Shown: positions 24,128-37,000 of the stretch, piece after piece
Layout: the number at the start of each line of letters is the position of its first letter
How positions within the stretch are numbered: position 1 is the first letter of the stretch
Assembly: GCA_942159475.1 (NCBI GenBank)
Contig: OW804096.1
Span: 102,150,194-102,214,193, forward strand
DNA length: 64,000 bases
Direction of reading: 5' to 3'
From: Sthenelais limicola
Lineage: Eukaryota; Annelida; Polychaeta; Phyllodocida; Sigalionidae
Translations under genes and position numbers: made by a program
The notes under the pieces: model-generated
Told to the model about the DNA's origin: nothing
Databases searched by the model: none
Seen by the model: only the letters and a program-made list of their open reading frames with translations

Positions 24128-25864
24128 GATTAATATATAGTAGTATATGGCTATTTCCACCAATTTGACAACATTTGGGCCCCTAGACACCCCCTGAGTA
24201 CCCAAAAATATTTTTTACATTCATCAGTTGATTTGTTATTTTCTATCAACCTCATATATATGCGCATTAAACTGCCAAGTTTGGAACCATTCTGATCATT
24301 AGGAATCTTTTTACAGGGGGGTCGAAAATAGATCCCAAATATGAAAAAAATGCCAAAAATAGCATGACGAATAATGGTACATATTTCATCAGACTGGGGC
24401 AGGCGAAAAACCCCGTTAGGGGACCTTCGACTCCCAGTATAAATAAAATCTATAAAAAAAATCTATAAAAAAATCATAAATGAGGATTTAAATTTGAAAT
24501 AGATAAAACAAATATGCATATAATGTATTGAACTATTTTGTATTTGATAGGTTTCGACATAAGGGTGATAACACTTTTTAGTTTGTGAAAATATTCTAAC
24601 TAGAAGAAAAGTTACAGCCAAATAACCATTTAGTAATGGTAATCATAATGGCAGCGGCAATGGTGAAAGGTCATTGACCCTCTGCCATATATTATTAGTA
24701 TACACATTATATAACTCATTATCTTTAGAATATATATAAGATTCATTACCCAGGTTTACTTTTTTTAAGTTCACTTGAATACTTGTATTGATTGTTCCTG
24801 TTCTGTTTAAGTAATCACAGGCAAAATCTTTAGGGATTTAAGGGGCAAATGACGACCAAATGGTGGATTTGCTCATGCATTAAATTTTGTTCATTTCTGA
24901 TCAGCTAGATGTCGTTAATCTTCATGTATGTCGTTAGTCTTCAAAACCACATTTTGCCGTAATAAGCAAGTAAAACCTAGTCGGAAATTCCTATTTTCGA
25001 TGTTTATAGGCTTCTATTGCATAGAATTAATGATAAATATCAAATTTAAAGTTCATTATTAAATTGCTTCCTCAAAAAAACATAAAATCGTTAATCTAGG
25101 GATGTCATTAATCTTCATCACCCCAGCTTCCCACGTGAGGCTGGTGCCATGCATTTTGTCTGCTAGGGTACAAGAAAAACTCTAACCAATACTGTTAATG
25201 TTCATTACATATCAAATCCTGGGAGTTTTATCATTATTTGTGATTATTGGATAATTTTCATTTTTTTTTTTTCTAAATTCCACCTTATTACAACGGGATG
25301 TCGTTAAGCTTCACCAGGGGTACCCACATTTTTTTTTTTATTATTTTGATGGCTTTTGGCCAAATGATATTTTTTTTTTCATTTGTTTTTTACACAGATC
25401 ATGTTCACGTAACCTACTATCACAACATATAAAAAAAAATCAATTTAGAAGATTATTAAGAAATTTAGCAATTCCACGGACTAATGGTGAATTGGAATCT
25501 GGCAGTTAAAAAAAACGATTTTTGCCCCCAAAATGGGATTTTGAAATAAAAAAAAAAAAAAAAATGGCTAAAAATGCCAAAAATGTGGTTCCACAGGTTG
25601 GTAGAACCATCCAATAAAAAAAAATAATCAAATTAATGGTAATCAATTTGATTTAAGCCCATTTTATCACTTTCCACGGTTGGGGGCCAAATGTCAAATT
25701 GGTGGAATTGGCCATATGTGGTTATATTATGATGGACTATATTGTGCTGCTGGACACCTGAATGGACACACACTGGTTGCTAGGGTGACACCCGCCAGTG
25801 ACCACCAAACAATCACTCTAATGCTGACCAACGCAGTGGGCAGTTGCGTATTCTGTTCTGAGAT
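24128..25864 (+). repeat. Split direct repeat A2, interrupted
   Basis: Bases 24128-24149 and 25714-25864 together match A1 at 15608-15775. The two parts are separated by the inverted-repeat element at 24149-25713, so that insertion came after the retrotransposon. Confidence 0.8.
24149..25713. mobile_element. Terminal-inverted-repeat element inserted in repeat A2
   Basis: The left end GGCTATTTCCACCAATTTGA is the inverse of the right end (25680-25713) with small differences, over about 35 bp. The flanks repeat ATAT (24145-24148 and 25714-25717), a likely short target duplication. The 1.56-kb interior has no ORF but repeats the phrase ATGTCGTTAATCTTCA and variants at least four times (24908-25310). 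A related inverse terminus lies inside it at 24844-24872 and another copy at 58583-58610. Non-autonomous; superfamily not assigned. Confidence 0.7.
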
Positions 25865-25892
25865 TTTTTTGATTTTTTATTAAACGTCTTAG

Positions 25893-25965
25893 GGCGGACA
25901 TCACTTCTAAGTTCGAGCCAATAAATAATTACAAACTACCTGCTTGCCTTGTTCCTGATATTGAT
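25893..25965 (+). repeat. Split direct repeat B2; right end of the Ngaro-like element
   Basis: 73 bp identical to B1 (24053-24125). It marks the right boundary of the element, 28 bp after the end of A2. Confidence 0.8.
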
Positions 25966-26706
25966 ATTATATTTTGATGGAAATAGGTTAGCAGGATTAC
26001 CTAGTAATTAAAATGATATGGTCAGTTAATAATAGACTATATTATATGAGTCCAGGAATTAACATTAAAAGTTTGAAATGAAAGAACCAATCCAGAAACC
26101 AAGCACTAGGGATGCAACATTTGATGAGAGCGGAGTAAATGGTCATTCTATACAGTCATCTCATCTAACGAGGTCATAAGCATGCCCCCAAAATACCCAA
26201 TGGAGAGAGAGCTGTGAGAGAACAAGTTGCCTTGATCCCCCTTTTATTCAACAAAAACATAACAAGAAAAAATTATCAGTGTAGTGGTCAGCTCGATGGC
26301 TGAGAGGTGAATGAAAGAATGGAGTGCTGGCTAGTCACTGGTGCGCGGAGGCCTCGCTCGACCTTATAGTGGGTGTGAGCCACACCAAAATACCCAACGG
26401 AGAGAGCGGACTAATATGGCAGATTATCAGACTGTTGGAGCAATAAGCAGGTCACACGTAGGGCATGAGGCAACTTTTATTGGTTCGGTGGACACCATTT
26501 GAGAAGAAATGAAATATGAAATTTTCCTTCATTATTCATAATCATTATTCAATGTTAGTCTATATAGCCTAACCAATTAACACCTAGATCTGACACTGTT
26601 AATATTATGAGTAAAACTATCATATATTTTCCTTGGAGGCTTCATTGTGCAAGATTGGCAATAATCATGTTTATTCAGACTGAGTGTAGGTCTAATTATA
26701 AAAGTA
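25966..26706. other. No gene recognised
   Basis: AT-rich sequence with a near-repeat of CCAAAATACCCAAYGGAGAGAG at about 26189 and 26384. No exon seen. Confidence 0.35.
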
Positions 26707-26945
26707 CTAGCAAAGTACCCGTCCTACGGACGGTCACCCTCTCTCCCCACACTCCCCCCTCTCCATCTTTTCCCTCCCCCTCTTCTCTGACTTTCATACC
26801 TGTTTTTCTCTCCCAACCCCATCTCCGATCCCCCCCCCTCTCCCTCCCCTCTTCCTCATGTTCCCCTTCCCCACTTTCTCTCCCTCCCCTCTATCCCTTC
26901 CCCTACATCCTCCCCCCCCCCCTCTTCTTTCCCTTCCCCACCCCT
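26707..26945 (-). mobile_element. Helitron 3' end with CT-rich body
   Basis: On the - strand it ends with hairpin CCGTCCGTAGGACGG (26719-26733) and CTAG (26707-26710) before a host T, matching the 3' ends at 3361, 29081 and 61817. The CT-rich body runs to about 26945. No 5' end is recognised beyond it. Confidence 0.65.
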
Positions 26946-28057
26946 GTTGCTCATGAATCAATTATTTTGCTGGCTATTCATGGTACTGGATGCATACTTT
27001 TGTACCAGAAAAGTGCGAGAATGAATGATACGTATAGGGAGGCGTATAGTAGTAATCGTGTCTTCAGTTATGGGGCGGCGTTCGTAATGTTTCGGGCTTA
27101 TGTTACAAAAGCGGTTTTGCCAGAAATGGACTAAAGCGATCTCGAATCCGATCACGGTTTTTGCCCCCACAACCCATGCATGGTGGTAGGCTGTTCCATG
27201 CATCCACCACCCTGGCGGTGAAGGATTTCCTCCTTATGTCAGAGTTGGCCCTTATTTTCTGTAGCTTCACTAAGCTTCAGTTCAGTCTGTGCCCTTTTGT
27301 GTTGTTGTTACAGGGGGCTATTGTATCATCTTTTCATTATTATGTGTAATATGGTACCGGTACGGTAGGCCTACTTCAAAACTCATGCTGCAAAGTTAAC
27401 TTTGACTTTGTCTCTTTTTCATACCGGTTTATACATATCAAACACCGGTATATGTGGGTAATGCTTGGGCTTGGACTGCATGATGAGGCAAATGCTAAAA
27501 CTAAAACTAAAACTTGTAAAACTAAAAGTAGCCAACTGTACGGTATCAGTAATGACAGTGCTATAAAATTCCCTCGAATTTCTTCATTGTAGTGTCTTAC
27601 CTTTATGGAATGTAGACGAAGACTTTCTGCACAAGGAACGCAACAAAGCCAAATAGTTCTCGTTGTTGTGGTTGGGTATATGTGTTTATCATCATGTGAT
27701 GGTTCGAAGGGGTATCCACTTCTTGGTGGTTCACCAAATCAAATTTTGGTTCATCCGCCATCCACTAGGTAGGAGGTGCCCTGCCCATTTGATTTCCACG
27801 AGAGCGTATATTTGATATACAGTCTCAATTTTCACTAACATGTTATTTGAAAATAACATTCCATGATAATTTAGTCATGGTTATAACATGTGTTGATTAT
27901 ATATCAAAAGTAAAACAATATTTCTTCCCGTAGCCTAGGGCCTATACGCGCTCTCTGATGTCGCCTTTACTGTCGCGCCATCTTGTGGGCATTTTCGGAA
28001 CGGAGATCTTCAGACGGCCTTGACCTTTTGACAGATGGTGGAGGTGGCGGTGTTTTC
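26946..28057. other. Upstream region of LANCL2
   Basis: No exon is recognised. A YY1-type motif CGCCATCTTG is at 27976-27985, about 75 bp before the first in-frame ATG; such sites are common at TATA-less start regions of housekeeping genes. No TATA box is seen close to the start codon. Promoter assignment is inference. Confidence 0.35.
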
Positions 28058-31000
28058 ATGTCCAAGTGGCCAGTCTTCGGGGGCCTAGCGAACTGGTGGA
28101 GAAAGATGAGCATGTCTGCTTCAGGGGACCAACGAGTAGACCACTCGAGGGAGTTTGAGAACCCTTTCCCAGACTACAATGGCGAGCGCATTGTGGAAGA
28201 CAACGGCCAGGTAAGTCGGCCTGAGACAAGGTCCGAGGCTGCATTCCGTCTGACAAGTCTCAAGCAGTCCAGTGAGTAGCGGCTGCGAGTTGCGTCTTGG
28301 GGTGACGATTATGATTTTTGTTCAACATTATTATGGATATTTTGTTTTTCAAATGACCAGAAATCCCCCGATCTGACCCATTGCAAAAGCCACCCACCGT
28401 CCCGTCCCCCCGGCCGTCCCGTCCCGGCCGTGTAGGCTGACTGTACAGCTCTACACGGCCCAACAAGTAGAGGATGAAAAAATAAAAATTTGGGCTCACG
28501 ACCAGCCTTGAACTCCCAACCCTCAGGTCTGGAGTCCAGCGCCTTGGCTAGTAGCTATCAGCGGTAGTCGGGAGTGCAGTCCTTCATTCCAGGAGTCATA
28601 CGCCTAGGGTGACTCATGCCGAGTGAGTTTTAAATAGAAAATGTACTACAGGTAATAGAATTCGTAAGTTAGCTAAGATTTTTCTTCATAATCGTGTCGA
28701 GGGGATCAATATCTACGGGAATCAGTCACTGGTTTGGGGCCTGCAAGTTGTTTTCTATGCAAACAGGTCGATATTGCCTGGGTCCCGTACTATGTTCCTT
28801 GTCAAACCTGACTGGCCTGATGTCACTCATGAAAGGTTAAAAAGTAGGCCACGGCCTAGGCCGCGGAATTGTGACGCTTCGTCAAGGTGTACGTATAGCA
28901 AGGCCAAGGGGCATACATGACCCGAGTCACTTATTGTCTTTTTGTTCTTCAACATATTCCTAATCTGGTCAACTAGATCCGCAGGTCTCATTGCTCCCTC
29001 GATCGAATGGTTTCTCGCCATCCTATCTGAGTAGCTCTGAGTGGGACCATCTGAGTGACTGTTCGACATTTATATACGTACTAGCAAAGACCAAAGTACG
29101 GTACCCGTCCTCCGGACGGTCTCCTTATCTCCCCACCCCTCTCCCTCTTCTCCCTCCCCCTCTTCTCCCTCCCCCTCTTCTCCCTCCCCCTCTTCGCTGA
29201 ATTTTAGACTTGTTTTTCTCTCCCAACTCCATCTCTAATTTCCCCCCCTATCCCTCCCCTCTTCCTCATGCTCCCCCTCCCAGCTTTTTCTCCCTCCCCT
29301 CTCTTCCTTCCCCTACATCCTCTCTTTCCCCCGCCCTTTTCTTTCCCTCCCCCTCCCCCTCTCCTATTCCTACCACATCTTCTTCACTCTCCCACTCCTC
29401 TGCATATGGGCCAGATTTTCAGAAAATGTACAATTCACATTCACAAATCCTTTCAAATAACCCAAATTTCAGACGAAAATAAAGTTCAAAATACAGTTCA
29501 ATCTAACCAAACAGATTGCTAGAATCAATGCAATGCTGAACATACTCGAATTTACCTAGTATTGGCCAAATTGCAGCCTAATTGAGCAGAATTTATCAAA
29601 TGTGGACAGCTGCCAATTGTGCATTTTCAGAAAATATGACCCATGTATTTAGGTCCCCCTGGACGTAGGTTGTGGGAAATGACGTAGTATCACACAGGGG
29701 CTTTCCCAGGCTATAAATAGAGTGTAGAGATTGCAATTTAAAAAAGGCTTCAAAATCACATTTTCACCCCAAATACCTTCACAAACCACATACGACGACC
29801 TCTGCCCTCTAGAGAGGATGGACGGACCTCTACAGATAAAAAAAATGGTTTGTAAAACAACCAACTACGAGAACATGCGATATCAAAAAACAACTCTTTT
29901 CTACCTCTTTTTGTAGAAATCACTCTAGCTTTATATTATATGGATTAATAATTATTATACCGTACCGTATAACAATGTGTTGTCCTCTACGGTATCAAAT
30001 ATCGATTGCCTATAATAGATAGGGCAGCTTAGGGTTAGCCAGTATAAACGACGCTTAATTCTTTCCACCTGGGACAGTAGAGATGGATACTACGTCTAGC
30101 TTAGGGTATACTACTTACATAGATTATTATTTCTGACATCATAGCCAGGACTCCCAATTTATGAAAAGTTGAATACTCAAACCGTTTTATTCACTTAGTT
30201 TCCTCAATGGACCATGGACCATGCACTGCTCATTCAAGTCCCCCCCCCCCCCCCATATAATTTTGGATTTTGATATTTTAAATGACTGATTGAATTTGAG
30301 TTGGGAATCCTAATTAATTAATTTTCCTTTCCCATCTTGATCCTGTCCAGTTTCACACAGTCTCCTCATCCTTCAGTATCTCACCCTCTCCCACTTTCTA
30401 TCTCACTATCCATCTGTCTGCCTGTCATACATTTATCACCTCTTTGATCATCTATCCATCCATGCATCCATCCATCTATCTTTTCATTCACCAATCCCTT
30501 TATCCATCCACCCAGCCTCCTGCATCGATCTATCGATGTGGTGCCCTAGCTTTCTCCGATTTTCGTCTCTTGTCTAGAATCCTACGTCTATGTAAAACGC
30601 TTTTACACATCAATCCCTTTGCCTCAATGTTTCAAGAAAGTATCAGTTTCCAAGATCCAGATGGCAGATTAACCCCACTGCCCCCTGCTCCCTGAAATAG
30701 GGTACCGGTATATACGTGTAGTAAATGTATATTGCAATCATTCTCTGTCATGTTTAATTTCTATCTTCACATACTGCATTCATGATTCATCAATAAATTA
30801 TGGAATCGTCAATCACGAGTTCCCTATTCTTCATACCTCTGAATGACACTTTTTTTATGTCACAGTATAGTTGTCACGTTTAAAAGTTTGTTCAGACGTG
30901 GCTTAAAAGCCACAGGATTGTGCTCCAGTTGTACTAATTTCCTACAAATAAAGCAAACAAGTTTGATTACCATGAAGTCACCCTGTCCAGTTGGTTGTCA

Positions 31001-34000
31001 AGCTTCAGATTCACAAGTCCGTGTGAACAAAATGTCATGGTCGGGGTCCATGTGAGTGAGTGAGGGTTGCTTAATGCCATGACGACAAACAAGTGGAGTC
31101 ATATACTGAGGGTGGGGGTGGGGGTGGGGGGGGGGGGGGGGGTTCTTGAAACAGCAATTGTCGTTTGTCACTTATTAAGGTCTATGTCGATTTGTCAGGC
31201 TAAGAAAGTGAATTGTCACTGGACTGCCCATGTCGATTTGTCCATCTAAGAAAAGGCCTTGTCAATTTAACACCTCAAGAGCTCTATACTTTTGACTATA
31301 GCACCAGTCGCATATATCAAGTGACTGATCAAAATCGTGTGTTGTAGTCGCTACGTGAACTCCAGGTTTTTACTGGCTGGCCAAAATACATATAATCAAT
31401 CATAGAAAGCACGAGAGTGGGATGAGTTGGCTGTGGCACTGATTATAGATATAGTGGTAATCATGCGTGGAGGGTAGCACCTGCATGGTTATATCATTTA
31501 ACGCCAAGTGTGAGGCAACTATTCTCATATGGTGTCAGGTCATGGTTATAGTATCATTCATAAATAATGCTAATAAACGATGCCTAACATGAGGTAACTC
31601 GTAATAGTCAGTATTCCAATATGGCAATTATTGGATCAGTTTGATATTCTCCCCACCCATTGTACTTTCCAAACCGACTTGATTTGTAGCAATACAAATT
31701 ATGATATCCCGCGGCGTTGGTACCTTTGGTTTTCTTGTTTCAACGAGCACCAAACTTGATATCGCATTACTAATCTCAGAGTCTATATTCCGGAGAATGC
31801 CAGGACTTACCATGATAAATCAATTATCATGCAAGTAATTCTAACAATAACTATTTTATGTGTGCGGCCTTTTGATTGGTAATTTCCCTGCATCTTCCAG
31901 TTGCCGGAGCCAACGTTACAGAAGCTCCGATCCAACATCGACAAGTTATTGGCAGTCATGTATACGGGAATGGAAAGCGGTATCGACCAAGCGGACCACT
32001 CGATCTACACTGGAGTGACAGGTATGCATAACGATATGTCTGCCCCTTCAAAGAGCTATACCAATCACGTACAATGTCTCCCGATAATAATTATGTTTTG
32101 CTTATCGTTTAAAGATCTAGTATTAGAAATTGCGTGATAATGTCTTCCAGTTCCTCATATTTCTCGCTTTGCCTGATTTTATTTTTCCAATTACTAGTAC
32201 AAATAAACACAAACATTGATACTAAGAATGGAAACTAGAACACGCAGTATGAACATGTATTTTGTCTTTAAGAGGAATCTTTATGAAGCTGTATCCCTAC
32301 AAATGGTGATTCATGGAAAATGTCGTTTACTGAAATCTTTTTTCCCCCCCTAGGCTATTCTCTTCTCCACCTGCATCTATTCTTAGTATTAGATAAAGGT
32401 GACAAAGACAGTGAATATATAAGACGAGCTTTATCTTACGTTGACCGTCCCCTCCGCCATCTCAAACGTAAGCGCTTGTCTTTCCTGTGCGGTGATGCAG
32501 GGCCACTAGCATTGGGTGCTATAATATTCACCCGGCTGGACCAACAGGATAAAGTTCAAGAGTGTCTAAAACGGTAATTAATGGACTTTAAGGACATTTG
32601 CATTAATTTATTCTCATATTGTTGGGTCATTAAACTTTCATTAACCATCGGAAATTTGTCTTGCATGCAATTGATGTATTTTAGGCTATCTGGTATATAG
32701 GGGTACAATATAATAGCGATAATTCTTTACATAAATCATCTTATTTTAGCTAATTTGTTTGTAATGTCTCGTTCATATTGACCTGTTTGGTCACTGATGA
32801 TGGGATAAGAAAATATGTTAAATCGGTGAAAGTTTCCTAACTTGAGTCATTATACCACATTTTCTTTTGCTCTAAAATGCCCCTTACTTACTTTCCCCGG
32901 AAATCGATCTGATTGATTTTACAGTCTAATCTCGCGTCACAAAGATGTAGTTCAAGAGCCAAGCTTACCAGATGAGCTGCTGTATGGTGCTGTAGGGTAT
33001 TTGTCTTCCCTGCTGCTACTGCAGAAACATCTAGGCCCTGACTTCATAAATCCTGCTATAATAGATACGGTTAGTATCTTGTTTGTGTATTATAATGAGT
33101 CGTTTGGTTTTCCCCCGATTTGTTGTTCCTAGTATCACTTAGATGGAGAGAATATACATATACATGATATATATACGGTGTGGATGGTTTATTGGTAGCT
33201 AGGTCTTGTCATAAACTTCCTGAAATTCTCTCATCTCTCCCCGCTCATTTTTTTCTATTCATTTCAAGGCCAAAACATTTATGATTATTGAAGCATGTGT
33301 GCTTCTCTTAGTTTTAGTCAAGAGAGTGTTCAGCGATATACAATATTACATCCAGGGTTGGCCACCTTGTAGATTGCAGAAACTGTTAATGCTGTGGGGC
33401 TGAATTTTGAATATACACTTCATATAGGCACCCGATGGATCCTCTTAGAAGTTTGATTTCCCAGGAATTTTATTTCACTTTCAAATGTTGAATAAAGTAC
33501 CCACATCTGGTTCACCCCTTTGATCTCCGCTGATTCTCGCCTTATCTGATGGTGGAATGTGGCTTTGCTTGCCTAATCTGATGGTCCGCTCTGCTTCGAG
33601 CTCCCTCCACCAGGGTCTCCTCCAGGGTCTCCAGGGTCAGGCCAGGGTCTCCCGCAAGAGGGCGGCCACTAGAGGGCGCTTGTATGGTGGCCCTTCAGTT
33701 GCTCTCTTCTGACACTCTCCCTTGTACCCCTTTGACACTAATTAGTTGATAACAGATAACATCCTATAATAGCACCGATGCCCGATGCCAGTTTAGTAGG
33801 GTACCGTATGTAGCACCTCTCACTTTAGTATCCCTTTCATGAGCCCCTCTGATGTATAATGCTGACTGCTTTAGGATATCGTATTTAATCTTTAGTACAT
33901 GCCCAGATAAGAATTATGTGTTAAGAATCATTAGGACGAATTTTTTTTCCAAATTTTGTTTTCCAGTTTCGAAATAATTGATGCTATATCAATTATTTCT

Positions 34001-37000
34001 CTAATTTCTATCCCCTCCTCTCACTTTAGTATCCCTTTTATGAGTTTTAATTTTGACTTTTATGAGCCCCTCTGATGTATGTTTAGGTTTGATTCATAAG
34101 TATGAAATGATTGATTAACAGAGGAAAAAGATTAGACTCCTAGACGAATAGCCTAAAGTTAGCAGTAGCTGCTAAGTTGTGTAATTAGGACGGAATTATT
34201 TTTATTATTATTTTTTTTCATCTGCCTTGCTCCTAACTGCAAAATGCCATTGAAACGCTCCAAACCGCAAATGCCATTAAAATCCCATTAGAATTAGGAT
34301 CCCATTAGGATGGAATTTTTTTTATTATATTTTTTTTCATCTGCCTTGTCTAGGGTCTTGCTCCTAACCACAAAATGTCATTGAAACGCTCCAAACTGCA
34401 AATGTCATTGAAATCCCATTAGGACAGAATTTTTTTATTATCATTTTTTTTCCATCTGCCTTGTCTAGGGTCTTGCTCCTAACTGCAAAATGCCATTGAC
34501 TTTTTGATTGACTATTCTGACTTTTCGATTGACTATTTTGACTTTCCGATTGACTTTTCTGACTTCTGATTGACTATTCTGACTTTCTGATTGACTATTT
34601 CGACTTTCTGATTGACTTTTCGAGTAGTAATGTACAATTGCGAACTAAATGTCTCATTTAGTATTCCCAAACAATCCCATATGACGACTTGCCTCTAGAA
34701 ACATTACAAAGACACTGTACTGGGTCGATATTAGTACGATCATGACGCCGTATTTAAGTATAGCTTCATGTCTCTGTCCCCCACATGTGCTTCCATACTA
34801 ACTCCATAAGAGTTAGTATCCAAATGTGTTAAACCTTTACTTGTATAATAAGAAGTTCAAATGTAAAGACAGATTGTCCTCCATGGACGTATTTCATACG
34901 TTGCCTATATAATATGACATATTTTCCAGTACAATCTTTCTTAATCAATAAACTTGATCATGTAACCGTTTTAACGGTTATTGAAGCATATGTGTGCATA
35001 TGATTCTATATGTTTACTGAAAAAGTCCCGCCGGAAGTGTCCGCCGGCATATCAGGTTACAAATCCAGGGTCCCCAAGGTTGAGAAGAAAGTTCAGATTG
35101 CAGAAAGTATTAATGGTGCAGGGCTGATTTTTTTTTTAAGATTTAATTTAACGGCACCGTGGAATGCTGTTAGAAGTATGAGTTCCCAGGATTTTAATTC
35201 TCTGCAATAAATGAAGATTTAAATCAGATTCAACACACGCGTTTGATCTCCGCCTTATCTGATGAGAGTGGGCCTTATCTGATAAGGTGTGGGCCTCTTC
35301 CCTTGCGCCGAACTCCCCAGGGAGCCCCGTCCAGGGTGCATGTATACAGTGACTAAGGCTGGTGGTGTGGGCTCGTTTTTGGCCGCCAGGATTTGGTTTT
35401 TGGCCGCCAGGAGTCGGGGACTAGGGGGCGCTTTGACACCTCCTCCTTACACACCTCCTCCGCCGCACCGCTCACTGCTTAATAATTAAAGTGACACATA
35501 TCACTGAGCTCCCGATTTGGGGGAAGTTTCTCTGAATTTCAACTATGTTATAGATTAGTATATTTCTAATGAATAACCGGGAGCATTAATGTATCAGATA
35601 AATATATTTCGACTATTTAAGGGTTTAACACTCCAATTTCGTAGGGTGCCTCAGGCTCCCAGAGACTCAACAGTTTAGGCCAAGTATGTCGTTGGGGAAG
35701 TCCCAACCCAGGGATCGTAGTAAGGGCTTTGTACTCGTAAATAACGAGTACATTTTGCCGTGGACGAGTACCATTGCTGGTGCACTCGTCCACACTTACA
35801 AGTACCAAATACAGGGCAAATTAAAACCATTTTCCACAATTACACAACAAGAAAATAAATTCGAAAGGGGTGTTATACTATTGGTATTAATGTAATAAAA
35901 ATATAGAAAGAAGGAGGAATAATGCATGAATGAAATAACATTAAACATTTACTTAGGCATGTAGGGACAAAAATAAAATAAACAAAAACAGAGGACATGA
36001 TCCCTATGCCTTGAGCGAGGGACAACCGAAAATCCAAGGGGTTCTTTCTTGTCTCATTTCTCTTTCTTTCCCGCTCACTAGAGCTCTTCCTCTCCCTCCT
36101 CCCTCTTATCCACTTCCCCGCTCTGCCTACTCCTCCTACACCCCTCTCTCTCTTCTCGTTCTCCATGGACGAATGTTCAGAGGTTGTGGACGAGTACCTC
36201 CATCAGTCCACTCGTCCACAATACAAGTACTGACCCAAGGCTTACTACAATCCCTGCAACCGCTCTTATCATAATTGGTTAATTGATACCAGCTGGATGG
36301 GACAGGGTAGATATGTAACTATGTACCTCCTACCTCACTCCTCCAGTCCAGGCTGTCTCCGCCAGGGTGTATACAGCTTGCCCCGCTAGGGTTGCTGATA
36401 CGCTAGGGTCCGCTAGGGTGGCTGATACAGGGGGCGCTGAATAGAGCTGTGTAGCACCACCTGTCTTCAGTTGGCTAATATACGTTGACCCAACGAGACT
36501 AGAGAAGTTGGTTGACCTAACCTATCGTTCTCCAGTTTATACTTGTTAGTATACTGACCCTCTGATACATGGGAGCTGTCTTTTACTTTTGAGGGTTTGT
36601 CACCAGTAAAATAAAGAATAACACAGTCATTTCGAAATCAGTAATATATATTTCAGGTGAGTCTCACATATAAGTCTCACATATAAGAAACCTATAATAG
36701 AAGATACATAAGAAATGTTACAATAATTGACTATTTGATTCGAATATTATGTAACTCTGGTTTACTTTAAGAGTGTTGGATATAGCCTCAACACGATATC
36801 AAGATCATTAATTAATGGTATGGGGCTTGCCCCTGTTTTCCAACCCTTTCCTCCTCCTCCTCCTCCATCCCTCCCCCTCCTCCATCCCTCCATCCCTCCT
36901 CCTCCTCCGCAAATGTCATTAAAATCCCATTAGGACGGAAATTTTTTTTTTTTCATTCTTTTTCCATCTACATTGTCTAGGGCCTTTCTCCCAACTGCAA

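Larger units (their letters stand above)
15608..25965 (+). mobile_element. Ngaro-like tyrosine-recombinase retrotransposon, decayed, with split direct repeats
   Basis: The order is repeat A1 (15608-15775), gag-like region, reverse transcriptase, RNase H, tyrosine recombinase, then B1 (24053-24125), A2 (24128-25864, interrupted) and B2 (25893-25965). The A1...B1-A2-B2 arrangement is diagnostic of the Ngaro/PAT type of DIRS-order elements; DIRS1 itself has inverted repeats. No methyltransferase domain is seen, which favours Ngaro. B1 and B2 are identical over 73 bp and A1/A2 nearly so, although the body is full of frameshifts and insertions. Nested inserts lie at 18096-19460, about 20812-21940, about 22281-23100 or further, and 24149-25713. 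The element cannot encode working proteins in its present state. Confidence 0.85.

Noticed and set aside
26607..27134. 175-codon ORF on +
   Set aside because: Its Pro/Ser-rich centre is the CT-rich body of a Helitron 3' end; no domain or splice context.
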